Positions 36,768-46,377 of a DNA stretch of 64,000 bases are shown here, one piece after another (the first letter of the stretch is position 1; each line of letters opens with the position of its first letter). The position numbers and the translations under genes are program-made. A model generated the notes under the pieces. It was not told the DNA's origin, made no database searches, and saw only the letters and a program-made list of their open reading frames with translations. This stretch comes from Methylobacterium sp. UNC378MF (GTDB lineage Bacteria; Pseudomonadota; Alphaproteobacteria; Rhizobiales; Beijerinckiaceae): NCBI RefSeq assembly GCF_900103195.1, contig NZ_FMWU01000005.1:1-64000 (forward strand). Direction: 5' to 3'.

Positions 36768-38602
36768 TGCGGCAGGCAGCGGGCGCGGATTCACCGGCGG
36801 GTGCGGGCGCCATCGCGGCTGAGGACGGACCGGCCGCCGCGCATCTGCGCAGCGGCGGCCGCTTCATCCTGCGCCACATGAGGATGTGGCGGGGGCACTT
36901 TTTCGCCCTGCTGGTGCTGGTGGTGATCTCGGCGGCGTGCGGCGTCGGCCAGCAATACGGGCTGAAGCTCCTCGTGGACGCCCTGGCCGGCCCGCCGGGA
37001 CTCGGTACCGCCGTGCTGTCGGCGCCGATTCTGTTCCTTGTCCTCATCGCGCTCGAGGCGGCACTGGCGCGACTCACTGGGTGGCTCGCCTGCCGCACCA
37101 CCGTCGGAGTGGGCGTGGACCTGCGCATCGAGTTGTTCGACCACCTGAGTGGTCAAGCGATGCGCTACTTCGCCGAGAACCGGGCCGGCTCCCTCGGCCA
37201 GCGCATCACAGCCACGGCCGGCAATTTCGGCGCCCTGGTCAACACCTTCGTCTGGCGCATCATCCCGCCGGTCGTGGATGTGGCAGGCGCGGTGATCATC
37301 TTCGCGACGCTTGACGGGGTCCTGACCCTGGCACTGATCGCCCTCATCCTCGGGGTTACCGCCGGCCTGATCTGGTTCGGCGCGCGCGGGCGTCCAATCC
37401 ATCAGGCCTATTCGGGCGAGGCCGCCCGCATCGCGGGCGACCTCGTCGATACGATCGCACATATGTGGACCGTGAAGGCGTTCTCGGCGCGGGCACGGGA
37501 GCGCGCGCGGCTTGAAGCGGGCTTCCGCCAGGAGGCGGCGGCCCAGCGCCGCAGTTGGCTCTACCTGGAGAAGGCGCGCCTCATCCACGACGGGGTGCTC
37601 TGGATGCTGGCCGCCGGCATCCTGGGCTGGACGCTGCGGCTGTGGAGCCTAGGGGCGGTCAGCGCCGGCAGCGTCGTCCTGGTGGCGAGCCTGACGCTAC
37701 GGATCCTACACTCCTCCAAGGACATGGCACTCTCGCTGGTCGATGCCGCGCAGCATTTCGGGTTCATCGACGAGACACTCGCGGTCATCGCAAAGCCGTC
37801 CACCGTGCGGGATGCTCCGAACGCCCCGGCTCTCGTGGCCGCACGCGGTTCGGTGGAGCTCATCGACGTCAGTTTCGCGTACGAACCGGGCCGGCCCGCC
37901 CTCGCGAGGGTCACACTCACCATCCCCGCTGGCCAGAAGGTCGGCATCGTCGGCCCCTCGGGTGCGGGCAAGTCCACCCTCGTACACCTCCTCCAGAGGC
38001 TCTACGACGTGGATGCCGGCGAGATCCGGATCGACGGACAGCCGATCACGGCCGTGCGCCAGGACTCGCTCCGGGACGCTCTGGCGGTGGTGCCGCAGGA
38101 AATCGGCCTGCTGCACCGGTCCGTGATCGACAACATTCGCTTCGGACAGCCCGACGCCGACGAGGCGGCGATCGTCGCGGCGGCGCGGGCGGCGTCCTGC
38201 GACGGCTTCGTACGCGCGCTGCCGGACGGCTACGACACGATCGTGGGTGAGCGCGGCGCACGGCTCTCGGGCGGACAGCGCCAGCGGATCGGCGTCGCGC
38301 GGGCGCTGCTGAAGCGGGCACCCATCCTCCTCCTCGACGAGGCGACCTCGGCCCTCGACACCGAGACTGAGATGGCGATCCAGGCTGCGGTGGTCAGGGT
38401 CATGCGGGACCACACAGTCATCGCGGTGGCGCACCGTCTGTCGACGCTGACGGCCTTCGACCGGATCCTGGTCATCAACGAGGGCCGGATAGTGGAGGAC
38501 GGTACGATCCGGGAGTTGCGGCAAGCCGGAGGCCTGTTCGAGGATATGTGGCGCCTGCAGGCCGAAGGCCTCGTGGATGAACCCGCGATGGATGCGGCCT
38601 AG
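36767..38602 (+). CDS. ABC exporter, fused membrane and ATPase domains
   Basis: 611 residues from ATG 36767, the overlap-coupled start. Six TM helices (about 45-320) then an ATPase domain (about 360-595) with Walker A GPSGAGKST, Q-loop VVPQEIGLL, signature LSGGQRQR, Walker B ILLLDEATSALD and H-loop AVAHRLS. Type IV exporter half-transporter, MsbA-like. In this locus it probably flips a lipid-linked saccharide or related glycan precursor across the inner membrane; substrate is inferred only from its neighbours. Confidence 0.93.
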   Translation: MRQAAGADSPAGAGAIAAEDGPAAAHLRSGGRFILRHMRMWRGHFFALLVLVVISAACGVGQQYGLKLLVDALAGPPGLGTAVLSAPILFLVLIALEAALARLTGWLACRTTVGVGVDLRIELFDHLSGQAMRYFAENRAGSLGQRITATAGNFGALVNTFVWRIIPPVVDVAGAVIIFATLDGVLTLALIALILGVTAGLIWFGARGRPIHQAYSGEAARIAGDLVDTIAHMWTVKAFSARARERARLEAGFRQEAAAQRRSWLYLEKARLIHDGVLWMLAAGILGWTLRLWSLGAVSAGSVVLVASLTLRILHSSKDMALSLVDAAQHFGFIDETLAVIAKPSTVRDAPNAPALVAARGSVELIDVSFAYEPGRPALARVTLTIPAGQKVGIVGPSGAGKSTLVHLLQRLYDVDAGEIRIDGQPITAVRQDSLRDALAVVPQEIGLLHRSVIDNIRFGQPDADEAAIVAAARAASCDGFVRALPDGYDTIVGERGARLSGGQRQRIGVARALLKRAPILLLDEATSALDTETEMAIQAAVVRVMRDHTVIAVAHRLSTLTAFDRILVINEGRIVEDGTIRELRQAGGLFEDMWRLQAEGLVDEPAMDAA

Positions 38603-38670
38603 AGCCAGGGATGCGGCCGGGGACGGTGGTGTACGCCACTCCAAGCAGCGCGCAGTCCGAGGTACCTCCG

Positions 38671-38832
38671 CTATCGCGATAAAACCATGACGCACATCGC
38701 CGGGACGAGGCACAGCGCGACGCGTAGCAGGATCCCCAGCCGGGCCCGCGTCCGGGAAGGGAGGTCGTAGATCGCGGCGCAGCCCAACGCGAAGCCGGCG
38801 GCCAGCAGGAGCGCGCTGGCTTGTCCGATCAC
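38671..38832 (-). CDS. Small two-helix membrane protein
   Basis: GTG start at 38832 behind a full AAGGAGG at 5-nt spacing. The 53 residues form two hydrophobic segments (about 5-20 and 33-50) joined by a basic turn (PSRTRARLG). I recognise no family. The ribosome site is the best argument that it is real. It lies on the opposite strand just after the ABC exporter. Confidence 0.55.
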   Translation of the reverse strand: MIGQASALLLAAGFALGCAAIYDLPSRTRARLGILLRVALCLVPAMCVMVLSR

Positions 38833-38871
38833 TCCGGCCTCCTTGCACGAACCGGAGTGCCGGAATCGCAC

Positions 38872-39215
38872 CAGAAAATCCCCGGCTCAGCTCGGTGGCG
38901 GATCTCAATCAAACGGACACTCAGGTGCATGCGGCCCGATCAAGGTTTCGGTGGGATCATCCCCTATGCGTGTTCTCGGCCGCTCCATAAAACCCATGTT
39001 AAAATCGCGGATCTATTTGTATTTCTATACCTGAATGGCGCCAAGACGAAACTTAAATCTATGTTATTTATTTTATAAAGCGCCAGATAACCAGTGTTAT
39101 TTTTATCATGAGCCGTCCCACGTAATAGTGTCTTGGTTGATCTAGGCAGTAGGCTGTTTGGGAGCTTCCGGATGAGCACGTTTCGACTCCGGCGCTTGCG
39201 CAGCGGTCCGGCCGC
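38872..39215 (+). other. AT-rich leader of the cyo operon
   Basis: The block 39000-39120 is strongly AT-rich and presumably carries the cyo promoter. A short frame, ATG 39172 to TGA 39217 (15 codons, Arg-rich), ends inside the presumed cyoA start. No gene is otherwise supported. Confidence 0.45.
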
Positions 39216-40130
39216 TTGACCCGTGTGACGTTCCTCCGTCTTGGTGGACTGCTCCGCCCGCTCGCGCTCGCTGCCGTGCTGCCGCTCCTCTGCGGGTGCC
39301 AGCAGCACAACATCCTCGACGCCAAAGGTCCCGTCGGGGCCGCCGAGGCGAATATCCTGATCATCGCCACGATCATCATGCTGGCGATCATTGTGCCGAC
39401 GATGATCGCCACGGTGGTATTCGCGCTCTGGTACAGGGAAGCCAATCCGCGCGCCCGCTACCGGCCCGACTGGGCGTTCTCGGGACGCATCGAGCTGGTC
39501 GTCTGGTCGGTCCCTCTCCTGACGATCACGTTCCTGGGCGCCATCGCCTGGATCGGCGCGCACAGGCTCGACCCGGCCACACCGCTCGACTCGGACAAGA
39601 AGCCCCTCGAGGTCCAGGTGGTCTCGCTGGATTGGAAGTGGCTGTTCCTCTACCCCGAGGCGGGGGTCGCCAGCGTGAACGAACTAGTCGTGCCGGCCGC
39701 CACGCCCGTCCGCTTTCGGCTGACCTCCAGCAGCGTCTGGAACTCGTTCTTCGTGCCGAAGCTCGGCAGCATGATCTACACGATGCGCGGCATGGTCACG
39801 ACGCTGAACCTCATGGCCGACCAGGAGGGCGAGCTTCGCGGACTGTCGACCCATTTCAGCGGCGACGGCTTCTCCGACATGCACTTCCCGGTACGGGCGG
39901 TCTCGGACGCGGCCTTTGCCGATTGGGTGAAGGGCGCGCAGGGCTCGGGCGCCACCCTCGATAGGGCGTCCTACGCGGAGCTCGCCAAGCCAGGCACCCT
40001 CGACGCCCCGCGCAGCTTCGGCTCGATCGAACCCGGCCTGTTCGACGGCATCGTTGCCCAGACCGTGCCGCCCGGCCCCGGACCGGGCGGGAGCGGCGTC
40101 GAGGGCGTGCGGCCCAAAGGCGGCTCCTGA
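39216..40130 (+). CDS. cyoA: Cytochrome o ubiquinol oxidase subunit II
   Basis: 304 residues. A lipoprotein signal ends in LLCGC (lipidated Cys about residue 28), two TM helices follow (about 47-70 and 90-110), then a cupredoxin domain whose CuA ligands are replaced, as in quinol oxidases (SMIYTMRGM, MHFPV). The start is uncertain: TTG 39216 or GTG 39225 are in frame, neither with a good ribosome site, while ATG 39172 is out of frame. Translational coupling from the short upstream frame is possible. First gene of cyoABCD; cyoE is not seen. Confidence 0.92.
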   Translation: MTRVTFLRLGGLLRPLALAAVLPLLCGCQQHNILDAKGPVGAAEANILIIATIIMLAIIVPTMIATVVFALWYREANPRARYRPDWAFSGRIELVVWSVPLLTITFLGAIAWIGAHRLDPATPLDSDKKPLEVQVVSLDWKWLFLYPEAGVASVNELVVPAATPVRFRLTSSSVWNSFFVPKLGSMIYTMRGMVTTLNLMADQEGELRGLSTHFSGDGFSDMHFPVRAVSDAAFADWVKGAQGSGATLDRASYAELAKPGTLDAPRSFGSIEPGLFDGIVAQTVPPGPGPGGSGVEGVRPKGGS

Positions 40131-40182
40131 TCGGGGGCGGGCCCCGACCTGACGCGTCTCCTGACTGCGAGGACATCAGTAC

Positions 40183-42192
40183 ATGCTGGGCAAGCTCACC
40201 CTCTCGGCGATCCCGCTTGACCAGCCGGTCCCCCTCGTGGCGGGCGCGGTGGTCGCGCTCATCGTGCTCGGGGTCATCGCCTGGGTCGTGATCGCCGGCC
40301 ACCTGCCGTATCTCTGGCGCGAGTGGATCACCAGCGTCGATCACAAGCGCATCGGCGCGATGTACTGCATCCTCGCCCTGGTGATGCTGATCCGCGGCTT
40401 CTCGGACGCGATCCTGATGCGCTCGCAGCACGCCGTCGCCTACAAGGCCGGCGGCTACCTGCCTCCCGAGCATTACGATCAGATCTTCTCCGCCCACGGG
40501 GTGATCATGATCTTCTTCGGCGCCATGCCGTTCATGATCGGGCTGATGAACTTCGCGGTCCCGCTCCAGCTCGGCGTGCGCGACGTCGCCTTCCCGACCC
40601 TGAACTCGGTCAGCTTCTGGCTGACCGCCTCGGGCGCCCTCCTGGTGAACGTCTCGCTGGTCGTGGGCGAGTTCGCCCGCACCGGCTGGTGGCCCGCCCC
40701 GCCGCTCTCCGAGGTGACCTACTCGCCCGGCGTCGGCGTCGATTACTATCTCTGGGCGATCCAGATCTCCGGCGTCGGCACGCTGCTGTCGGGCGTCAAC
40801 CTCGTCACGACCATCCTGAAGATGCGTGCGCCCGGCATGAGCTACCTGCGCATGCCGATGTTCTGCTGGACCGCCCTGGCCTCGAACCTGCTCATCATCG
40901 CGGCCTTCCCGATCCTCACCGCGACGCTGGCGATGCTGATCCTCGACCGGTATCTCGGCTTCCACTTCTTCACCGATTCCCATGGCGGGAATTCGATGAT
41001 GTTCATGAACCTGTTCTGGGCCTGGGGTCACCCGGAGGTCTACATCCTGGCCCTGCCGGCCTACGGGGTGTTCTCGGAGGTGATCTCGACCTTCTCGGGC
41101 AAGCCGCTCTTCGCCTACCGGTCGATGGTGATGGCCACGATGGCGATCTTCATCCTCTCCTTCATGGTGTGGCTGCACCACTTCTTCACCATGGGGCCGG
41201 GCGGCGACGTCAACGGCGTGTTCGCCATCACCTCGATGATCATCGCGGTGCCGACCGGCGTGAAGATCTTCGACTGGCTGTTCACGATGTACGGCGGGCG
41301 CGTCCGGCTCACCACCGCGATGCTGTGGTCGCTGGGCTTCATGGTGACCTTCGTGGTCGGCGGCGCCACCGGCGTGCTGCTGGCCATCCCGCCCGCCGAC
41401 TTCGTGCTCCACAACAGCATGTTCCTGGTGGCGCACTTCCACAACGTGATGGTCTCGGCCGTGCTGTTCGGAGCCTTCGCCGGCTACACTTACTGGTTCC
41501 CCAAGGCGTTCGGCTTCCGGCTCGACGAGTGGTGGGGCAAGGCCGCCTTCTGGTTCGGCATCACCGGCTTCGTCATCGTCTTCGGCTGCTTCTACTGGCT
41601 CGGCCTCCTCGGCATGACCCGGCGGATGCAGCACTACGACGTGGCCGACTGGCGCCCCTGGATCCTGATCTCGGCCTTCGGCGTCGTGGTGATGTTCGTC
41701 GGCTTGGTCTGCCAGGTGGTGCAGCTCGTGGTGTCGATCCGCCGCCGCGACTCCCTCCGCGACGTCACGGGCGATCCCTGGGACGGCCGCTCCCTCGAAT
41801 GGGCCACGGCCTCGCCGCCGCCGGTGTTCAACTTCGCGGCCCTGCCGGAGGTCCACGGCGAGGAGGCGTACTGGGCGATCAAGAGCCGCGCCCGCGAGCA
41901 GATGCGCCTGCGCGAAGAGCCCGCGTATGAGCCCATCGAGATGCCGCTCAACAGCCCGACAGGCTTCATCTGCGCCTTCTTCTCCACGCTGATCGGCTTC
42001 GCGATGATCTGGTACATCTGGTGGCTCGCCGCCGCCGGGTTCCTCGGTGCCTTCGTCACCTTCGTGGTCTTCGCCTGGCGTGACACGGTGGAGTACGAGA
42101 TCCCGGCTTCCGAGGTCGCCAAGGTCAACCGCGCGAACCGTTCGACCCGGCTCGAGGCGCTCCACGGCGCGGGTCAGAGGAGGGCGGCATGA
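40183..42192 (+). CDS. cyoB: Cytochrome o ubiquinol oxidase subunit I
   Basis: 669 residues, about 15 TM helices. Haem-copper oxidase signatures are present: [16 protein letters not shown] (low-spin haem His), [17 protein letters not shown] (CuB His and cross-linked Tyr), LHHFFTMG (CuB His pair) and [10 protein letters not shown] (haem ligands). It reduces oxygen to water with quinol electrons and pumps protons. The stop overlaps cyoC by 4 nt. Confidence 0.97.
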   Translation: MLGKLTLSAIPLDQPVPLVAGAVVALIVLGVIAWVVIAGHLPYLWREWITSVDHKRIGAMYCILALVMLIRGFSDAILMRSQHAVAYKAGGYLPPEHYDQIFSAHGVIMIFFGAMPFMIGLMNFAVPLQLGVRDVAFPTLNSVSFWLTASGALLVNVSLVVGEFARTGWWPAPPLSEVTYSPGVGVDYYLWAIQISGVGTLLSGVNLVTTILKMRAPGMSYLRMPMFCWTALASNLLIIAAFPILTATLAMLILDRYLGFHFFTDSHGGNSMMFMNLFWAWGHPEVYILALPAYGVFSEVISTFSGKPLFAYRSMVMATMAIFILSFMVWLHHFFTMGPGGDVNGVFAITSMIIAVPTGVKIFDWLFTMYGGRVRLTTAMLWSLGFMVTFVVGGATGVLLAIPPADFVLHNSMFLVAHFHNVMVSAVLFGAFAGYTYWFPKAFGFRLDEWWGKAAFWFGITGFVIVFGCFYWLGLLGMTRRMQHYDVADWRPWILISAFGVVVMFVGLVCQVVQLVVSIRRRDSLRDVTGDPWDGRSLEWATASPPPVFNFAALPEVHGEEAYWAIKSRAREQMRLREEPAYEPIEMPLNSPTGFICAFFSTLIGFAMIWYIWWLAAAGFLGAFVTFVVFAWRDTVEYEIPASEVAKVNRANRSTRLEALHGAGQRRAA

Positions 42193-42872
42193 GCGGCGCC
42201 GCATCCCCCGCCTCGGTCACCGTGCTGCGCGGTGACCCGTATCATCTCGGCCATAGCCGGGACGGCCACGGCGAGTCCCGCGCCACCGGACGCGGGACCG
42301 GCGGGCCCTCGCCGAAGCGCATCATCGTCGCCTACGGCTTCTGGATCTTCATCCTCAGCGACATCGTGATGTTCGCGTCGTTTTTCGCGAGCTACGCGGT
42401 GCTGCAGGGCGGCGTCTCGGACGGGCCGACAGGTCCGGAGATCTTCGACCTCAGCCGGATCGCCATCGAGACGGCGCTGCTGCTCTTGTCGAGCTTCACC
42501 TGCGGCATGGCGAGCCTCGCGCTCTCGGCCCGCCGGATGCTGCTCTTCCAGACCGCGATGGCGGTGACGTTCTGCCTGGGCGCGGGCTTCGTGGCGCTCG
42601 AGGCGATGGAGTTCTACGACCTGATCCAGCGCAACGCCGGGCCGTCCCGGAGCGCCTTCTTGTCGTCCTTCTTCACGCTCGTTGGGTGCCACGGGTTGCA
42701 CGTGAGCATCGGCCTGCTCTGGTTGCTCACCATGATGGCGCAGGTGCTGGCCAAGGGATTCCGGTCCGACATCGTGCGCCGGACCCTGTGCTTCGCCCTG
42801 TTCTGGCACGCCCTCGACATCGTCTGGGTCGGGGTCTTCAGCGTCGTCTACCTGATGGGGTCGATCACATGA
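42189..42872 (+). CDS. cyoC: Cytochrome o ubiquinol oxidase subunit III
   Basis: 227 residues with five TM helices, including [27 protein letters not shown] first helix (about 50-72), [16 protein letters not shown] and [13 protein letters not shown] at the end. The polar N-terminus of about 45 residues is His/Gly-rich. Overlaps cyoB and cyoD by 4 nt each. Confidence 0.95.
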   Translation: MSGAASPASVTVLRGDPYHLGHSRDGHGESRATGRGTGGPSPKRIIVAYGFWIFILSDIVMFASFFASYAVLQGGVSDGPTGPEIFDLSRIAIETALLLLSSFTCGMASLALSARRMLLFQTAMAVTFCLGAGFVALEAMEFYDLIQRNAGPSRSAFLSSFFTLVGCHGLHVSIGLLWLLTMMAQVLAKGFRSDIVRRTLCFALFWHALDIVWVGVFSVVYLMGSIT

Positions 42873-43321
42873 GCCACGCGGACCACGCCGACGCGGAGGG
42901 CCTCGACCGGCATCAGACCGAGGTCGCACCGGGGGAGGAATTTGCTGAGGAGGATATCGGAAAAGGCATCCGGGGCTATCTCATCGGCCTCGCGCTCGCG
43001 GCCCTGCTGACGGTCTGCTCCTTCGCCATCGTGCACGCCAAATTCGTATGGGCGCCGGCGGTCCCGGTGGCCGTGATCGTCTTCGCCATCGCCCAGATGG
43101 GCGTGCATCTTGTGTTCTTCCTGCACATCACCACCGGGCCGGATAACATCAACAATGTTATGGCGCTGGCCTTCGGCGTCCTGTTCGTGGTGCTGCTGAT
43201 CGGCGGCTCGGTCTGGATTATGAGCAACATGAATTCCAACATGATGCCGGCGATGCCGCCGTCATCCAGTCCGCAATCGTCTCAGCCCTCGATGCCGATG
43301 ATCCAGCCGATGCGGCACTGA
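42869..43321 (+). CDS. cyoD: Cytochrome o ubiquinol oxidase subunit IV
   Basis: ATG 42869 overlaps the cyoC stop. 150 residues, three TM helices, with AIAQMGVHLVFFLHI and the LFVVLLIGGSVWIM last helix typical of CyoD. It is longer than usual because of a His/Glu-rich N-terminus (about 35 residues) and a Met/Pro/Ser-rich C-terminal tail of about 27 residues after WIM. Confidence 0.93.
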   Translation: MSHADHADAEGLDRHQTEVAPGEEFAEEDIGKGIRGYLIGLALAALLTVCSFAIVHAKFVWAPAVPVAVIVFAIAQMGVHLVFFLHITTGPDNINNVMALAFGVLFVVLLIGGSVWIMSNMNSNMMPAMPPSSSPQSSQPSMPMIQPMRH

Positions 43322-43426
43322 GGCGTCGCGCGGTTGCGAACTGCCTCTGCCACGCGCCAGTCGCACGGCTATGGGGTGGCCGTGGGGCACCCGTACAGGC
43401 ACATCGCTCGCAGCCGCCCCGCTTCC

Positions 43427-43750
43427 TCATGAGCGTTGTGCGTCGGACGGCACTCTGCAAAACGTCTGCAGGAAGGGCCAAAGAAGCTCGGCCGTGGCGG
43501 ACCAGAGCCTGAGCCGAGCTTCTCGGTCGCCGCCCTGCGCGTTCGGCACCAACGGTTTGCCGTCCGGGACGGACACATATAACCCCGAGACGGTCGCGAA
43601 GGCCGGTTCCGTGACCAGTCGCACGATCGGAGTGGCGGCTCGCTTCAGGCTACCTACGCGTAAGAGGTGCAAGATTCGCTCAAGAGGAGCAGCAAAGGGC
43701 CGCTCGTGTCCTAGCCCGGTGACATGGAAGCCGGGGTTCAGGCAATTGAC
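43427..43750 (-). pseudogene. C-terminal remnant of a short-chain dehydrogenase/reductase
   Basis: The minus-strand frame reads VNCLNPGFHVTGLG, AAPLERILHLLRVG, IVRLVTEPAF, VSGLYVSV and GGDREARLRLWSATAELL. This matches the last third of an SDR of the protochlorophyllide-reductase-like type (V..L.PG...T.L.R, and a final RLW..T..L). The catalytic and NAD-binding parts are missing; upstream is the amidase 3' end. A deletion removed the rest. Confidence 0.65.
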
Positions 43751-43803
43751 CGACTTCGCCGGAGCAGGAGCCTGCCTCCGGCCATCCCCACCGCAGCTGC
43801 TCT

Positions 43804-45117
43804 TCACTGACCTGTAAACGGCCGAAGGTTATAGCCCTGCGGCTGCGTTCTCTCGACCGCCGCAGCCGCTCGCACCACGTCGATCTCGCCGAGGCTGCGG
43901 CCGACGATCTGGAGACCGACCGGCATGCCGTCCGATGCCAATCCCGCGCAGACGGAGGCTGCGGGCTGGCCCGTTAGGTTGAAAGGATAGGTGTAGAAGG
44001 CCCAGGAGACGAGGCTGCGGTCTTCCAGACCTTCGGGAATGTTCCGGCCTGTTTCCAGGGAGGAGATCGGCAGTGTCGGCGACAGAAGGACGTCGTAGCC
44101 GGTGAAGAAGCTGACCATCCGGTCCCGCAACGCGTAGCGCGCGAAGACCGTCTCGTAGTAGGCGCGCATCTCCTGGGCGAGGGCGGCGTCGAGCACATCC
44201 GCGACTGCCGGGTCAAGGAGGTCGCGTCGTGCTTCGAGAACGCTGCGCAGGCGTGTGCCGATGCCGGCATAGAACTCGGCGGTCCACAGATCGGCCGGAT
44301 CGGACTCGAAGACCTCGTCGACCTCCTCCACGATCGCACCCTGGTCTGCCAACGCCATCGCCGCCGCACGGGCAACGGCGGCGACGTCGGGGTTGGGTCT
44401 TGCGTAGCCGAGCGTCGCGCTCCAGGCGACCCGGAGTCCGGCGACGGAAGCCTTCGCCGCGCCCAGAAGGTCGGGCACGGGCCCGGCCACCGCGAAGGGA
44501 TCGCGGGGATCGTGGCCTGCAACCGCCGACGTCAGCAACGCGGCATCGGCCACATTGCGCGCGATGGAGCCGACATGGGCGAGTGTCGGTGTCGCTGAAG
44601 TCGGCCAGACCGGAACGCGCCCGAATTGCGCCTTGAGGCCGACGAGGCCCGTCAGCGCCGCGGGAATGCGCAGGGAGCCCCCGCCGTCCGTGCCCAGAGC
44701 GAAGGGCGTGATCCCGGCCGCCACCGATGCGGCCGCGCCGGCGCTCGATCCGCCCGGGGTCTTCGTAAGGTCCCAGGGATGGCGCGTGATCCCTGTGAGC
44801 GGCGAGTCACCCACAGGTTTGGCTCCGAACTCGCTCGTCGTGGTCTTGCCGATGATGATGGCGCCTTCCGCGCGCAGTCTCTCGACCGAGGGGGCGTCGG
44901 CGGCGGCGATGTTGCCCGCCATGGCCCGCGAACCTGAGGCGTAGGGCTGACCGCCCACCGCGATCAGGTCCTTCACCGAGACCGGCAGGCCGTGGAGCAG
45001 CCCCAGCGGGCCCCCTCGCATCAAGGCTTCCTCGGCCCGGCGGGCCGCGGACCGGGCCTCCTCGGGCATGAGATGCGAGAAGGCGTTGGCGCTACCTGCT
45101 TCGACCAACCGCCGCAA
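43804..45117 (-). CDS. Amidase-signature-family hydrolase, possibly 5' truncated
   Basis: 437 residues. Ser-cisSer-Lys triad: Lys in PVSVKDLIAVGG, cis-Ser in GGSSAGAAASVAAG, and nucleophile Ser in GTDGGGSLRIPAALTG. The only in-frame start near the front is TTG 45117, and the usual first 25-35 residues before the AFSHLMPEEA helix are shortened; a stop precedes by about 15 codons. An IS5 remnant lies just upstream, so its insertion or excision may have cut the gene's 5' end. Likely a glutamyl-amidotransferase-A-like or aryl amidase; substrate unknown. Confidence 0.82.
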   Translation of the reverse strand: MRRLVEAGSANAFSHLMPEEARSAARRAEEALMRGGPLGLLHGLPVSVKDLIAVGGQPYASGSRAMAGNIAAADAPSVERLRAEGAIIIGKTTTSEFGAKPVGDSPLTGITRHPWDLTKTPGGSSAGAAASVAAGITPFALGTDGGGSLRIPAALTGLVGLKAQFGRVPVWPTSATPTLAHVGSIARNVADAALLTSAVAGHDPRDPFAVAGPVPDLLGAAKASVAGLRVAWSATLGYARPNPDVAAVARAAAMALADQGAIVEEVDEVFESDPADLWTAEFYAGIGTRLRSVLEARRDLLDPAVADVLDAALAQEMRAYYETVFARYALRDRMVSFFTGYDVLLSPTLPISSLETGRNIPEGLEDRSLVSWAFYTYPFNLTGQPAASVCAGLASDGMPVGLQIVGRSLGEIDVVRAAAAVERTQPQGYNLRPFTGQ

Positions 45118-45239
45118 ACCGTAAACATGATCGGGGGCGTGGCGAACCTGAGCTTGGCTTGCCCTTCAACTGTCATCCGAAGCTCCGCTGCGCCACGTTG
45201 AGCAGTCCTTGGTATTCATTCCAGCCAATGACCGATCAG

Positions 45240-46061
45240 GGTCGCCTCTAGGCCTTCACCTGAGCCGCGCCGGACGTTCGCTTATCGATGACCCAGGTCT
45301 CGAAGCGGACAGGCCGCAATCGGCCTGGACCGGCCGCAGTGCGCCCAAACAGCGATCCGAGATGCGCGTCCCCGTTCTGGTGCTGGTCGGACGGTGTCAG
45401 GAGCTGCTGCCCGTGGCGGCTGATGCCTCACGACCTGCCGCCTTGGTTTGCCGTGTATCCGCAGGCCCAGCGCCGGCTAGTAACCGGCTGTTTCGAGCAA
45501 CTGGCCGAGGATCTGCGCGCGATGCTGCGCCTCGCCGCAGGTCGGGCGCCAGAGCCGAGGGCGGCCGTGCTCGACAGCCGAACCTTACGGTCCTCACCCG
45601 GGAGCGGCGAGCGGGCCGGCTACGATGGGGCCAAGCACAAGAAGGGCTCGAAGCTGCACATGGCGGTGGACACGCTCGGCCACCTCCTGGCGCTGCACGT
45701 CACCCCCGCCGATGCCGATGATCGGGCCCAGGTGAGCCGGCTGGCCAAGGCCGTGCAGGCGGCGACCGGCGAGAGTGTCGAGGTCGCCTTCGTCGATCAG
45801 GGCTACACCGGTGAGAAGCCGGCCACAGCCGCACGTGAGCACGGCATCGCGCTGAAGGTGGTGAAGCTGCCCGAGGCCAAGCGCGGCTTTGTGCTGCTCC
45901 CACGCCGTTGGGTCGTGGAGCGCTCCTTTGCCTGGGCCACCCGTTTCCGCAGGCTCGTCAAGGATTACGAGCGCTATGCCAGCACCCTGGCAGACCTGCA
46001 CCTCGTCGCTGCCGTCTGCCTCATGCTCAGACAGGCCTCTCAACTCGCCATAGGTTCATAA
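45240..46061 (+). pseudogene. IS5-family transposase, N-terminus degenerate
   Basis: From about 45430 one frame gives WRLMPHDLPPWFAVY, AVLDSRTLRSSP, AGYDGAKHKKGSKLHMAVDT, VAFVDQGYTGE, RGFVLLPRRWVVERSFAWATR and RLVKDYER, the DDE core of an IS5 transposase. Upstream, GTCGGACGGTGTCAG corresponds to the TGCQ just before WRLMPHD, but an inserted GGAGCTGCTGCCC breaks the frame, and the first 50 residues cannot be matched. No clean terminal repeats found. Confidence 0.75.
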
Positions 46062-46377
46062 CAGCCTGACAGCGCGCCATCAAAGATGGTGCTTGTGGAT
46101 GGCTGGATCGCCCCTGAATAACACGATGAGGCGCAAGTCAAATCCTCAGCGCGAGGTTTCTCCCTTCTTCGGTCCCCGAAGGAAGCGGTGGCGAGGTCTC
46201 GCCGATAAAGATTTCAAGTCTAATGATCGATCCGGAGATCTGAATCCAACAAAACGAAAGGTTCTTGCGGGCAAGCCGAGCCGGTGAAGGGCGGCTCACA
46301 AGCGCCATCACAGACATGGGACGCCATTCGCCGAAGGCTATGGCCGTCAGGGCTGTTCCGTCAGAGCTGGATCTTGC
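46062..46377. other. Stretch without a recognised gene after the IS5 remnant
   Basis: A 64-codon frame at 46093-46287 has no domain and biased composition, so I do not call it. The stretch probably includes the right end of the IS. Confidence 0.4.

Noticed and set aside
39856..42204. 782-codon open frame on the minus strand
   Set aside because: Antisense shadow of cyoB; extreme His/Glu/Asp/Arg composition.
46093..46287. 64-codon frame after the IS5 remnant
   Set aside because: No family, no ribosome site, Arg/Lys/Ser-rich; likely chance.
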